Source: JALORV01 sp963791235 (lineage in GTDB: Bacteria; Pseudomonadota; Gammaproteobacteria; Burkholderiales; Burkholderiaceae_F). From it: a stretch of 64,000 nt of DNA. The DNA lies in assembly GCA_963791235.1 (NCBI GenBank), contig CAWBRW010000030.1, positions 62,001 through 126,000 of the forward strand. Reading direction: 5' to 3'. Each line of letters opens with the position of its first letter. Positions within the stretch are counted from its first letter, which is position 1. Under the pieces are notes generated by a model. It ran no database searches and was not told the origin of the DNA. It saw nothing but the letters and a program-made list of their open reading frames with translations. The translations under genes and the position numbers were made by a program. Positions 9,840-19,597 of this stretch are shown here, piece after piece.

Positions 9840-10525
9840 TCACTTCGCCGTGCAGGCTCCGATCATCATGTTGACGGCCTGCTCGAAGCTCTGGTTGCGC
9901 GCCGCGCGCGACGTCTCGGTGAATCCGATCATCGTCGCACTGCCCTTGACGTTGGACGTGCCCGCGGCGCGCATCAGCAGGTGACGGCTGCGGACATCGA
10001 ACACCGCCGTTTCGACCGCCGTCATCACGTCGTAGCGGTCGCCGTGGACCACGTAGGCGCCGACCAGCGTCCAGTACAGCATCGACCACTCGCTGGCGTC
10101 GGCGTGCTGCACCTGGTCGTAGGAAATCAGCGCGATCACGTCGAGTCGCAGCAGCGAGGCCACGCGATCCAGGTTCGCGAAGCCGCCACCAGGCTTCGAG
10201 ATACAGCGACGGCACGGCTTCGATCTGGCTGATGAACGGGTACTTCGCAAAGGCATCGCGAACCAGGCCGGCGAGCCGCAGCCGCTCGCTCTCCGGCAGC
10301 CGGAAGGTCGGGTCGGCGGTGTCCGGGACGAACGCGACGCCGATGCGGAACGGCACCTTGATGACCGCGACGGTGTCCGGGGTGGCGGCACCTCCTGCGC
10401 CCCGGATAAAGAAACGAAACGACGGATGCCACCTGCCGCTGCCTGTTCGACTTCTCGTACGAAGCGCAGGCACGCAACGCCATGGCGACCGACACCAGCA
10501 GGACAGCTCCGAAACTGCGACGCAT
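9840..10525 (-). CDS. Rhombotarget-type lipoprotein (frameshifted here)
   Basis: A minus-strand gene inserted between ybeY and ybeX. The start at 10525 follows a good SD (GGAGGTG). The signal peptide MRRSFGAVLLVSVAMALRAC ends in a lipobox-like cysteine, then ASYEKSNRQRQVASVVSFLY. In other frames follow PFRIGVAFVPDTADPTF, AVPSLYLEAW, GGGFANLDRVASLLRLDVIA, LISYDQVQHAD and TSNVKGSATM. These match my memory of the rhombotarget lipoprotein family, found in bacteria with rhomboid-type (rhombosortase) processing. Breaks lie near 10395 and 10190. Function is unknown. The 116 bases to ybeY hold nothing recognisable. Confidence 0.6.
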
Positions 10526-10761
10526 CAATCCACCTCCATTGGGCAGGGGGTCACTTCACTTTCTGCGCCCAGCGCTGCGCCGTATTGACGACTCGCAAGC
10601 TCAAAGCATCGTGCGCTAGTGAACACTGACATACCGTGTCGCCCAGGCGTTGCACGCTGGCGTGATCGCGTCACGCCTTTCGGGAGGTCGCTCGTGTATT
10701 CTGGATTCGTCGCCACTTGAGGGCTGGCTCGGCAACCGACCCGCCGACCCGCCCCCGATCG

Positions 10762-11657
10762 ATGTCAGACCCGTACCCGGCGCCTCCGGCCGCCGTCACA
10801 AAGCCAAGTCCCTGCTCGAACGCCTGTCCGCGTTCATCTTCCGCGAACCCGAGAACCGCGAGGAATTGCTCGAGGCGTTGCACGACGCCCATGAGCGCAA
10901 CCTCATGGACGCGGACGCGATGTCGATGATCGAGGGTGTGCTGCAGGTTTCCGAACTGCGTGCCCGCGACCTGATGATCCCGAGCGCGCAAATGGACGTG
11001 GTGGACATCTCGGAGCCCCCCGCCCAGTGGATTCCGTGGGTCATCGAAACGGCTCATTCGCGGTTTCCGGTCATCGACGGCAGCCGTGACCAGGTGATCG
11101 GCATCCTGCTCGCGAAAGACCTGCTCCGTTACTACACCGAGTCGAACTTCGACGTGCGCGCCAGTTTGCGGCCGGCGGTGTTCATCCCGGAAAGCAAGCC
11201 GCTCAACGTGCTGTTGCGCGACTTCCGCGCCAACCGCAATCACATCGCGATCGTCGTCGACGAGTACGGCGGCGTGGCCGGTCTGATCACGATCGAAGAT
11301 GTGCTCGAGCAGATCGTCGGCGACATCGAGGACGAATACGATTTCGATGACAACGAGGACGCGATCATCGCCGAAGAAGGTGGTCGCTACCGCGTGAAGG
11401 GACTCACCGAGATCACCCAGTTCAACGAGACCTTCGGCACGCACTACCCGAATGACGGGTTCGACACCGTAGGCGGACTCGTCACGCACGGACTCGGTCG
11501 CGTCCCGAAGCGCGGCGACGCGATCGAGATCGGCGAGATGCGCTTCGAGGTCCTGCGCGCCGACGCGCGGCAGGCGCACCTCTTCCTGGTGAACCGGGTG
11601 CCGAAGACGGTAGTCCAGGAATTCCTCGAGGACAACGAACAGCGCCATCCGGCCTGA
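10762..11657 (+). CDS. ybeX: CorC/YbeX, CBS-domain protein (frameshift near start)
   Basis: CorC/YbeX is a cytoplasmic two-CBS-domain protein linked to magnesium/cobalt efflux and ribosome function. The sequence from KSLLERLSAFIFREPENREE onward has both CBS domains (LMIPSAQMDVVDI, DEYGGVAGLITIEDVLEQI) and the C-terminal CorC_HlyC domain. The likely start is ATG 10762 (MSDPYPAPP), with an indel near 10785 that shifts into the main frame. The main frame itself has no good start. There is no N-terminal membrane DUF21 domain, as in E. coli YbeX. It is followed by lnt after 36 bases. Confidence 0.88.
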
Positions 11658-11693
11658 CGACGAGCGCACGCTCGTCGACCTGTCTCCATTCAC

Positions 11694-13220
11694 ATGCCGA
11701 AGTCAATCGCGATGGTGGTGCTCGCGCTCGCCGGCGGCGCGGTACACGCAATGGCCTTCGCGCCATGGAACCTGCCCTGGCTGCAGGTCGTGGCGCTCGC
11801 GCTGCTGTTCGCGCTCGCGGCACGCGCACGCAGCCCCGGGCAGGCCGCCTTGCTGGGACTGGCATTCGGCCTCGGCTGGTTCGGCGTCGGTGTGTCCTGG
11901 GTTTACATCAGCATGCACGTCTATGGCCAGATGCCGACCGTCCTCGCGGCGCTGGCGACGGCGGCGTTCTGTGCCTTCCTGGCGTCGTACCCGGCGCTGG
12001 CCTTGGCTGCCGCTCATTGGCTGGCACCGGCGCCGTTCGCGCGGCTTGCGCTGGCGTTGCCTGGTGCGTGGGCTCTTTCCGAGTGGCTGCGAGGCACGCT
12101 GCTGACCGGTTTTCCGTGGCTCGCCAGCGGTTACGCGCACACGGATGGCCCGCTGGCCGGCTTTGCCTCCGTCCTGGGTGTCTACGGGGTGACGCTGGCC
12201 GCGGCCTTGTTGGCCGGCGCGCTGGCGCTGGTCACGCTGCCGTTCGCGCAGCGCGGCGCCCGCGGCTACGCGTGGACCGCGGCAAGCCTCGTGCTGCTGC
12301 TGGGGGCCGGAATGGGGCTGGGTGCCCTGCGCTGGACGGAGCCTGCGGGCGCGCCGATCAGCGTCAAGCTCGTGCAGGCCAACATCCCGCAGGACACCAA
12401 ATTCACCGCAGCCGGAATGGCCCGCGCGTTCGAGGACCATTGGGCGCTGATGCAGGGTCCGCGAGCGGATCTGGTGGCGTTGCCGGAGTCGGTCTTTCCG
12501 GTGCCGCTCGAATTCGTCCCGGTCGAGGCGGTCGATACCTGGCGCGCTTACGCCCGGGAGCGCCGCAGCGGCCTGATCTTCGGCGTTTTCATCGAAGAAC
12601 CTGGCAATGCCTACTTCAACAGTGCCGTGGGCTGGGCGCCGGACGCGACCGCCTGGCAGCGCTACAGCAAGCAGCACCTGGTGCCGTTCGGCGAGTTCAT
12701 TCCGTGGGGCTTCCGCTGGTTCGTCGACCTGATGCAGATGCCGATCGGCGACCAGCAACGCGGTGGTCCCGATCAGTTGCCGATGCAGCTGGCCGGGCAG
12801 CGGATCGCGGTCAACATCTGCTACGAGGACCTGTTCGGCCATGTGATCCGGCGCGCCTGGCACGACCCGGAGCAGGCCCCGACGATCATGCTCAACATGT
12901 CGAACCTGGCCTGGTTCCGCGACTCGATCGCGCTGCCGCAGCACCTGCAGATCTCGCGCATGCGCGCGCTGGAAACCCAGCACCCGATGCTGCGAGCAAC
13001 GAATACAGGGGCGACGGCGATCATCGACGCGCGCGGTAGCGTCGTGGCGCAGCTGCCGCTGCAGACCGCCGGAGCGCTGGACGGAACAGTGCAGGGCATG
13101 CGCGGAACCACTCCGTTCATCCGGCTGGGCAATGCGTTGGCCCTGCTGCTGGCGCTGGCTTTCGCGATCGCAGCGGGGCTTTTCAGCCGGCGCCCAGGCA
13201 GGTACGATGCGTCTAAATGA
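11694..13220 (+). CDS. lnt: Apolipoprotein N-acyltransferase
   Basis: An intact 508-residue inner-membrane enzyme that adds the third acyl chain to lipoproteins. An N-terminal block of about six membrane helices (to about residue 215) precedes a nitrilase-fold periplasmic domain with the catalytic triad Glu265 (ALPESVFP), Lys326 (YSKQHLVPFGE) and Cys376 (NICYEDLFG), plus Glu334. A final C-terminal helix follows. It completes the miaB-ybeZ-ybeY-ybeX-lnt series. Several predicted lipoproteins in the window (Pal, YejA, the protease) would be its substrates. Its stop codon lies inside the Fur-box-like palindrome of the feo genes. Confidence 0.95.
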   Translation: MPKSIAMVVLALAGGAVHAMAFAPWNLPWLQVVALALLFALAARARSPGQAALLGLAFGLGWFGVGVSWVYISMHVYGQMPTVLAALATAAFCAFLASYPALALAAAHWLAPAPFARLALALPGAWALSEWLRGTLLTGFPWLASGYAHTDGPLAGFASVLGVYGVTLAAALLAGALALVTLPFAQRGARGYAWTAASLVLLLGAGMGLGALRWTEPAGAPISVKLVQANIPQDTKFTAAGMARAFEDHWALMQGPRADLVALPESVFPVPLEFVPVEAVDTWRAYARERRSGLIFGVFIEEPGNAYFNSAVGWAPDATAWQRYSKQHLVPFGEFIPWGFRWFVDLMQMPIGDQQRGGPDQLPMQLAGQRIAVNICYEDLFGHVIRRAWHDPEQAPTIMLNMSNLAWFRDSIALPQHLQISRMRALETQHPMLRATNTGATAIIDARGSVVAQLPLQTAGALDGTVQGMRGTTPFIRLGNALALLLALAFAIAAGLFSRRPGRYDASK

Positions 13221-13235
13221 GAATGCGTGTCATTT
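13215..13235 (+). promoter_or_regulatory. Fur-box-like palindrome upstream of feoA
   Basis: AAATGA (13215-13220) and TCATTT (13230-13235) form a perfect 6-base inverted repeat around GAATGCGTG. AATGAGAAT matches one side of the Fur consensus. It lies about 80 bases before feoA and overlaps the lnt stop codon. Iron-dependent repression of feoAB by Fur is standard in Proteobacteria, so the position supports the call. Confidence 0.6.
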
Positions 13236-13315
13236 ACTTGTTCTAGGTCAACTGGCAGGTCAGCCGTCTGCGGTCTACTTGACTTATTGCAGTGCAGCAG
13301 GTGAAGGAGCAGGGC

Positions 13316-13579
13316 ATGGGAGTTGTAGCCGCCATCATGGCGTTGGCGAAGCTGCCCCAGGGCGGGCGTGGGTCGGTGGCCGACGTTCGACAGAGTCCAA
13401 TCGCGTCCGAGGGCCTGCCGGTCCGGCTGCGCGAACTCGGATTCCTCGACGGCGAGGACGTGCTGGTGCTCACGCGCGGGATTGCGGGTGGCCCGATCGC
13501 TGTCCGCGTCGGTGGCACGACGTTCGCGCTGCGGGCGGCTGAAGCGGAGTGCGTGCTGGTTCATTGTCCTCCGGCCTGA
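13316..13579 (+). CDS. feoA: Ferrous iron transport protein A
   Basis: An 87-residue SH3-like FeoA domain protein that supports the FeoB ferrous iron channel on the cytoplasmic side. RLRELGFLDGEDVLVL and FALRAAEAECVLV are typical FeoA segments. The ATG at 13316 has a good SD (AAGGAG, eight bases upstream), so it is preferred over upstream alternatives. feoB begins three bases after its stop. Confidence 0.88.
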   Translation: MGVVAAIMALAKLPQGGRGSVADVRQSPIASEGLPVRLRELGFLDGEDVLVLTRGIAGGPIAVRVGGTTFALRAAEAECVLVHCPPA

Positions 13580-13582
13580 ACC

Positions 13583-15436
13583 ATGTCTGCCGCGGCGGCT
13601 GTGATCCCGCGGATCGCGCTGGTCGGTCAGCCGAACAGTGGCAAGACGTCGCTGTTCAATCTGTTGACGGGTGCACGGCAGAAGGTCGCCAATTACGCCG
13701 GCGTCACCGTCGAACGCAAGCTCGGCCAGTTCCAGACTCCGGCCGGTCGCAGCGTGCAGGTGCTCGATCTGCCAGGCACCTACGCGCTCGAGCCGCGCTC
13801 GCCTGATGAAGCCGTGACCGCCGCGGTCCTGCGCGGCGAGATGGCGGGCGAACCGGTTCCCGACCTGATTGTCTGCGTCCTCGATGCGACGCAACTGCGG
13901 CGGCACCTGCGCTTTGCGCTGCGTGTGCGACGCATGGGTCTGCCGATGCTGGTCAGCCTCAACATGAGTGACCTGGCACGCAAGCGTGGGCTACGGATCG
14001 CGCCCGACCGGCTGGCCGCGGAACTCGGCGTGCCGGTGGTGGAATCCGTCGGCGTGCGGGGCAATGGCGCCAGCGCGTTGGTTGCGGCGATCGACGCGCA
14101 ATGTGACGCGGCGGCGCGCCCGCGTGCCACACCTCTCGATGAAGCCGAGGTTGTCACCGAAGCGGATCGCATCCTGCTCGGGTTGGGCATCGATCGGATC
14201 GAGGAAGACCACGCCAGCGCGGCCATCGATCGCATTGTGTTGCATCCGCTGGTCGGGCCGCTGCTGCTGGCTGCGGTGATGTTCTGCGTTTTCCAGGCGG
14301 TGTTTGCCTGGTCGCGGCCGCCGATGGAGTGGATTCAGGCGGCAGTCGACGCCGCCGGGACCTGGCTGGCCGGTGCGCTCCCGGACTCCGCGCTGCGCAG
14401 CCTGCTGGTCGATGGCGTAATCGCCGGCGCGGGCGCCGTGCTCGTGTTTCTGCCGCAGGTGCTGATCCTGTTCTTCTTCATCCTGCTGCTCGAGGACTCG
14501 GGCTACCTGCCGCGTGCGGCGTTCCTGCTCGACCGGCTGATGGGCAGCGTTGGCCTGTCGGGACGCTCGTTCATTCCGCTGCTGTCGAGCTTCGCCTGCG
14601 CCGTGCCCGGCATCATGGCAACGCGCACGATCCCCAATCCGCGCGATCGCTGGATCACGATCATGATCGCACCGCTGATGACGTGTTCGGCGCGCCTTCC
14701 GGTGTACGCGATGCTGATCGGTGCCTTCATTCCGGCGCGGCTCGTCGGCCCGGGCATCCAGCTGCAGGGGCTGGTGTTGTTCGCGCTCTACGTCGCCGGC
14801 ATCGTGTCCGCATTTGCCGTCGCCTTCGTGCTGACGCGCACCACGCGCGCACCGGCCGCACCGCTGCTGATGGAGCTGCCCTCGTATCACTGGCCGAGCA
14901 CGCGCCACCTCGCGCTTGGGCTGCTCGAGCGCGCCCGGGTGTTCATGCGCCGGGTCGGCACGACAATCCTGGCCCTTATGGTCGTGCTGTGGGCGCTGAG
15001 CTCGTTTCCGGCGCCCCCGGCCGATGCGACCGGACCGGCGATCCAGTACAGCCTTGCCGGCCAGCTCGGGGCGCTGCTGGCCCACGTGCTCGAGCCTCTT
15101 GGCTTCAACTGGCAGATCTCGATCGCGCTAGTGTCCGGCCTGGCCGCCCGCGAGGTTGCCGTCGGCGCGCTCGGCACGGTGTACTCGATGTCAGCCGTCG
15201 GCGAGGCCGCTGGCGAAGCGCTGGTGCCGGTGATCGCCGCGCAGTGGAGTCTGGCAACCGGCCTGGCGATGCTCGCCTGGTACGTCTTTGCCCCGCAGTG
15301 TCTCTCGACACTGGCCGCGGTCCGGCGCGAGACCGGGAGCTGGCGAGCGCCGACAGTCATGGCAGGTTACCTGTTCGCGCTTGCGTACATTGCCGCGTTC
15401 CTGACCTACCGCATGGCCCTCGCACTTGGAGCGTGA
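13583..15436 (+). CDS. feoB: Ferrous iron transporter B
   Basis: An intact 617-residue FeoB, within the shorter size class of the family. The N-terminal G domain has G1 GQPNSGKTS (15-23), G3 DLPGTY and G4 NMSD. The membrane part carries the Gate motifs (RAAFLLDRLMGSVGLSGRSF and SSFACAVPGIMATRTI, with the conserved cysteine) and about eight to ten helices. It imports Fe2+ across the inner membrane. It forms an operon with feoA and the small downstream gene, probably under Fur control. Confidence 0.95.
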   Translation: MSAAAAVIPRIALVGQPNSGKTSLFNLLTGARQKVANYAGVTVERKLGQFQTPAGRSVQVLDLPGTYALEPRSPDEAVTAAVLRGEMAGEPVPDLIVCVLDATQLRRHLRFALRVRRMGLPMLVSLNMSDLARKRGLRIAPDRLAAELGVPVVESVGVRGNGASALVAAIDAQCDAAARPRATPLDEAEVVTEADRILLGLGIDRIEEDHASAAIDRIVLHPLVGPLLLAAVMFCVFQAVFAWSRPPMEWIQAAVDAAGTWLAGALPDSALRSLLVDGVIAGAGAVLVFLPQVLILFFFILLLEDSGYLPRAAFLLDRLMGSVGLSGRSFIPLLSSFACAVPGIMATRTIPNPRDRWITIMIAPLMTCSARLPVYAMLIGAFIPARLVGPGIQLQGLVLFALYVAGIVSAFAVAFVLTRTTRAPAAPLLMELPSYHWPSTRHLALGLLERARVFMRRVGTTILALMVVLWALSSFPAPPADATGPAIQYSLAGQLGALLAHVLEPLGFNWQISIALVSGLAAREVAVGALGTVYSMSAVGEAAGEALVPVIAAQWSLATGLAMLAWYVFAPQCLSTLAAVRRETGSWRAPTVMAGYLFALAYIAAFLTYRMALALGA

Positions 15437-15437
15437 G

Positions 15438-15614
15438 ATGACGCTGTTTCTGGACGCCCTCGCGCTGGCCGCCGTCATCGGTGCGGTGCTGTATTTGTGG
15501 CGCTCACGCCGGCCCTCGTGCGCGGACTGCCCGCCGCGCCCGCGCGCGGCCGAGACGCGGGTATCGCTCAAATCGATGCGCGCCGCTGTGCGGCGCGCCG
15601 GCGATCGCGGCTAG
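15438..15614 (+). CDS. Small FeoB-associated Cys-containing membrane protein
   Basis: A 58-residue protein starting one base after the feoB stop. An N-terminal membrane helix (LDALALAAVIGAVLYLW) is followed by CADCPP and a basic tail. Many feo operons end in such a short Cys-containing membrane protein (FeoC-like or FeoB-associated Cys-rich families), and the arrangement here matches. A metal-relay or redox role is an inference. The coding potential is supported by position and by the membrane helix only. Confidence 0.6.
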   Translation: MTLFLDALALAAVIGAVLYLWRSRRPSCADCPPRPRAAETRVSLKSMRAAVRRAGDRG

Positions 15615-15622
15615 TCAGTCCG

Positions 15623-15628
15623 TACAAT
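15623..15628 (+). promoter_or_regulatory. Possible -10 box upstream of glyQ
   Basis: TACAAT lies 42 bases before the glyQ ATG in the only intergenic gap between the feo genes and glyQ. No clear -35 box is visible. Confidence 0.3.
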
Positions 15629-15670
15629 CGGCGCTTCCTTCGATGTTCACCAGGTTCGGCCGGACTGCCG

Positions 15671-16589
15671 ATGATCACGTTTCAGGAAGCCATTCTTCGA
15701 CTGCAGACCTACTGGAACCAGCAGGGCTGCGCGCTGCTGCAGCCGATCGATCTGGAGGTTGGCGCCGGCACATCGCATACGGCGACTTTCCTGCGCGCGA
15801 TCGGACCGGAACCCTGGCGTGCCGCCTATGTGCAACCGTCGCGCCGTCCGAAGGACGCGCGTTACGGCGAGAACCCGAACCGGCTGCACCAGCACCACCA
15901 GTACCAGGTGGTGCTGAAACCGTCACCGCTCGACATCCTCGATCTCTATGTCGGGTCGCTGCACGCGCTCGGCATCGACACGAAGAAGAACGACATCCGC
16001 TTCGTCGAGGACAACTGGGAGAACCCCGACGCTCGGCTGCTGGGGTCTGGGCTGGGAAGTCTGGATGAACGGCATGGAGATCACGCAGTTCACCTACTTC
16101 CAGCAGGTCGGTGGGCTGGAGTGCAAGCCGATCACCGGCGAGATCACCTACGGCCTCGAGCGGCTGACGATGTACCTGCAGAACGTCGACAATATCTTCG
16201 ACCTCGTTTACACGCGCTGGAAGGACCGGGGTGTCGAGCGCGTACTGACCTACGGCGACGTGTTCCACCAGAACGAAGTGGAACAGAGCACCTACAACTT
16301 CGAGGCCAGCGACGCCGGGGTGCTGCTCGGCCAGTTCAGCCTGTTCGAGTCTGAAGCCAAGCGGCTGATGGACGTGCAGCTCGCGCTGCCCGCCTACGAG
16401 ATGGTGCTGAAGTGCAGCCATACGTTCAACCTGCTCGACGCGCGCGGGGCGATCAGCGTGACCGAGCGTGCCGGCTACATCGGGCGCATCCGCAACCTGG
16501 CGCGCGCCGTGGCACAGAGTTACTACGAATCGCGTGAACGGCTCGGCTTCCCGATGGTCGTGGATGTCCAGAAGCAGGAGGCGGCCTGA
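15671..16589 (+). CDS. glyQ: Glycyl-tRNA synthetase alpha subunit (one frameshift)
   Basis: The catalytic alpha subunit of the bacterial heterotetrameric GlyRS, about 305 residues. The family start TFQEAILRLQTYWNQQGC, the motif YVQPSRRPKDARYGENPNRL and the second half (GCWGLGWEVWMNGMEITQFT) are unmistakable. The two halves lie in different frames. Dropping one C from CCCC at 16024-16027 (ENPTLGCWG) restores one frame. Such a break in an essential gene is almost certainly a sequence error. The stop overlaps the glyS ATG (TGATG). Confidence 0.95.
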
Positions 16590-18722
16590 TGCCCAAGGCG
16601 TCACTGCTGGTCGAGCTGCAGACCGAAGAGCTTCCGCCGAAGGCGCTGGAGAGCCTTTCGGAAGCATTTGCTTCAGGCATCGAGGCGGGGCTTTATAGCC
16701 GCCAGTTCCTGTCGCCGGAAAGCCGCGTGACCGCATATGGCGCACCGCGCCGGCTGGCCGTGCATATCACGCATGTACTGGCGCGTTCGGCTGACCAGCC
16801 CTTCAAGCAGAAGCTGATGCCGCTCACGGTCGCGCGCGATGCCGCACGGAACTGGACGCAGGCCTTCCTGAAGAAACTCGAAGCCATGGGGCGCGGACAC
16901 CTTGCCCAGGTGCCTGTCGGCACGGCTGCGGGCCCGGACGCACTGGCCGTCGAGAACGATGGCAAAGTGGACGCAGTATTCCTGCACGGGGTCACCGCCG
17001 GACAGGGTCTGCACGTAGCACTGCAGGCGGCGCTCGAAGAGACCGTCGCGGGACTGCCGATACCCAAGGTGATGAGCTACCAGCTCGCCGACGGCAAGAC
17101 GACCGTGCAGTTCGTACGGCCGGCACACCGGTTGATCGCCATGCGCGGTCACGAGGTCGTGCCGGTGCATGTGCTGGGCCTGACCTCCGGGACGCGCACG
17201 CTCGGTCATCGCTTCATGTGCAAGGGCGAGGTCGTGATCCGCTCGGCTGATTCCTACGTCGAGCAGATGGAATTCGAAGGCAGGGTGATCCCGTCCTTTG
17301 CGGCTCGGCGCAAGCAGATCGAGGACCAGCTGCAGCGGGCGGCTGCTTCACTTCATGCGACCGTGGTCGTGCCCGACGAGCTGCTCAACGAGGTGACCGC
17401 GCTCGTCGAATGGCCGACGGTGTACGAGTCCGGTTTCGAGAAGGAATTCCTGGCTGTACCTCAGGAATGCCTGATCCTGACGATGCAGCAGAACCAGAAG
17501 TACTTCGCACTGCGCGACACCCAGGGCGCGCTGATGGATCGGTTCCTGCTGGTCTCCAATCTCGATACCAACCAACCGGAGTCGATCATCGCCGGCAACG
17601 CGCGAGTGGTCCGCGCGCGGCTCGCCGACGCCAAGTTCTTCTACGATCAGGATCGCAAGCAGACGCTGGAAAGCCGCGTGACCGGCCTGGCCAGCGTCGT
17701 CTATCACAACAAGCTCGGTTCGCAGCTCGAACGAGTCGAGCGCATCACGGAAATCGCGGTCGGTATCGCGCGACAGCTCGGACAGGACATCACGCATGTC
17801 GAGCGCGCGGCGCGGCTGGCGAAGGCCGACCTGCGCACCCTGATGGTCGGCGAGTTCCCGGAGCTGCAGGGCATCATGGGCGAGTACTACGCGCGCCACG
17901 ACGGCGAGTCGGCCGATGTCGCCACGGCCATCCGCGAGCATTACCAGCCGCGCTTCGCCGGCGATGCACTGCCCGTCGACGCCGGCGGGCACCTGCGTCG
18001 CGCTGGCCGACAAGCTGGAAACGCTGACGGGACTGTTCGGCATCGGCGAGAAACCGACCGGGGAGCGTGATCCCTATGCGTTGCGTCGTCACGCGCTCGG
18101 GGTGCTGCGCATGCTGAAGGAGGGCGGGCTTCCGCTCGATCTCGGTACGGTGCTGGACCAGGCATTCGCGGCCTTTCCGGCCGGCATGCTGAAGGACGTC
18201 GCCGGCGCGCGAGCGGCGCTGATCGCCTTCTTCAATGACCGCCTCGCCGGCCTGCTGCGCGAGGAAGGCTACGACGCGAACGAGGTCGACGCGGTGCTGG
18301 CCGAGGGTTCGCTGCGGATCGATCGTGTGCCCAGGCGCCTCGCCGCCGTGCGCGCCTTCATGGAACTGCCGGAGGCGGTGAGCCTGGCGGCCGCCAACAA
18401 ACGCATCGGCAATATCCTGAAGAAGGCCGACGGCGTGCCGGACAGCTTTGACCGCGCGCTGCTGCTCGAGCCCGCCGAGCAGGCACTCGGCGCCGCGTAC
18501 GCGGAGGTGCAGCCGGCAGCCGAGGAACTGTTTGCCAGGGGCGATTACACGGCAATGCTGCGTTCGCTGGCGCCGCTCAAGCTGCCGGTGGACCGGTTTT
18601 TCGATGACGTGATGGTCAACGTCGACGATGTCCGGCTGCGTGCCAACCGGCTCGGCCTGCTGCGGGGCCTGCACGCGACGATGAACCGCGTCGCCGACAT
18701 CTCGAAGCTGACCGCCGGCTGA
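16589..18722 (+). CDS. glyS: Glycyl-tRNA synthetase beta subunit (one frameshift)
   Basis: About 710 residues, with the tRNA-binding beta-subunit start LLVELQTEELPPKAL and the C-terminal anticodon-binding part (RVADISKLTAG). The frame is lost in the HD-like segment near 17972. Removing one C from CCC there gives ALPSTPAGTCVALADKLETL, the conserved reading. It pairs with GlyQ to charge tRNA-Gly and is translationally coupled to it. In many relatives gmhB follows glyS. Here only a GC-rich hairpin element separates glyS from plsC. Confidence 0.95.
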
Positions 18723-18750
18723 TGAACGCCCCCACGCTCACTGCGTTCGC

Positions 18751-18801
18751 TGCCCCCCTGGGGGCGCTCCAGTCGGCTTGGGAGCGGCCCGGCGCCGACT
18801 G
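18751..18801 (+). repeat. GC-rich double hairpin after glyS; relative of composite repeat
   Basis: Two adjacent hairpins occupy the glyS-plsC gap. The first centres on CCCCCCTGGGGG (18753-18764). The second has perfect 8-base arms CAGTCGGC (18770-18777) and GCCGACTG (18794-18801) around the loop TTGGGAGCGGCCCGGC. That loop matches, with one extra base, the loop of the second hairpin in the composite elements at 58947 and 28629, although the stem sequence differs. It could act as a terminator or mRNA-stability element. No T-run follows. Confidence 0.55.
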
Positions 18802-18811
18802 AGTCTGACCA

Positions 18812-19597
18812 GTGGTGGTTCTCCGTTCGGCGCTGTATCTGCTGTTTCTTATCGCCGTTGTGATCCCGTGGGCGTTCGTCGTGATGTCAGGGTGGCTGTT
18901 CCCGGTGCACACGCGCTACCTCCTGTGCGCCCGTTACACGAAGATGGCGATCTGGGGAGCGCGGGTCATCTGCGGCATCGAATGGAAGGTCGAAGGCTGG
19001 GACAACCTGCCGGACGGCCCGGCGATCCTGCTGCCGAAGCACCAGTCATCGTGGGAGACGCTCTGGCTGCCTTCGGTGATGCCGCGCGACCTCACGTTCG
19101 TCTACAAGCGTGAACTCAACTGGCTGCCGTTCTTCGGCTGGGGACTGGCATCGGCCCAGATGATCAGCATCGATCGGCGCAAGGGCCAGGACGCGTTCGA
19201 GCAGGTGGTCGAGCAGGGCATCGACCGCCTCGGCCGCGGCTGGTGGATCGTCATCTTTCCCGAGGGCACGCGGACTCGTCCCGGCTCGACCAAGCGCTAC
19301 AAGACCGGGGGCGCGCGGCTTGCGGTTCGCACCGGTGCGGCGGCAGTGCCGATCGCAGTGAACTCGGGTGAACTCTGGCCGCGGAACGCGTTCGTCAGGC
19401 GTCCCGGCGTCATCACGGTATCGATTGGGCCGCCGGTTGATCCCAGCGGCAAGACCGCCGACCAGGTCGGTGCCGCCATAGAATCCTGGATCGAAACCGA
19501 AATGCGTCGCCTCGCACCGCATCGTTACAGCGGTCCCTACGTGCCGGCCGGTCCTGCGGCCGCCCGGGCCCGCAGACCGCATCGCGGGCCGGCGTGA
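18812..19597 (+). CDS. plsC: 1-acyl-sn-glycerol-3-phosphate acyltransferase
   Basis: A 261-residue membrane acyltransferase making phosphatidate. One N-terminal helix is followed by the catalytic block KHQSSWETL (His77, with Glu82 in place of the usual Asp of HX4D) and FPEGTRTRPG (149-157). The HX4E variant is common in this PlsC branch. GTG codons at 18812 and 18815 are both possible starts. The stop overlaps the GTG of the next gene. No second-step lipid gene is nearby. Confidence 0.88.
   Translation: MVVLRSALYLLFLIAVVIPWAFVVMSGWLFPVHTRYLLCARYTKMAIWGARVICGIEWKVEGWDNLPDGPAILLPKHQSSWETLWLPSVMPRDLTFVYKRELNWLPFFGWGLASAQMISIDRRKGQDAFEQVVEQGIDRLGRGWWIVIFPEGTRTRPGSTKRYKTGGARLAVRTGAAAVPIAVNSGELWPRNAFVRRPGVITVSIGPPVDPSGKTADQVGAAIESWIETEMRRLAPHRYSGPYVPAGPAAARARRPHRGPA

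Noticed and set aside
16589..18722. glyS and similar broken genes as real pseudogenes
   Set aside because: They are essential single-copy enzymes, conserved on both sides of each break, and repaired by single-base edits in G/C runs, so sequence error is more likely.
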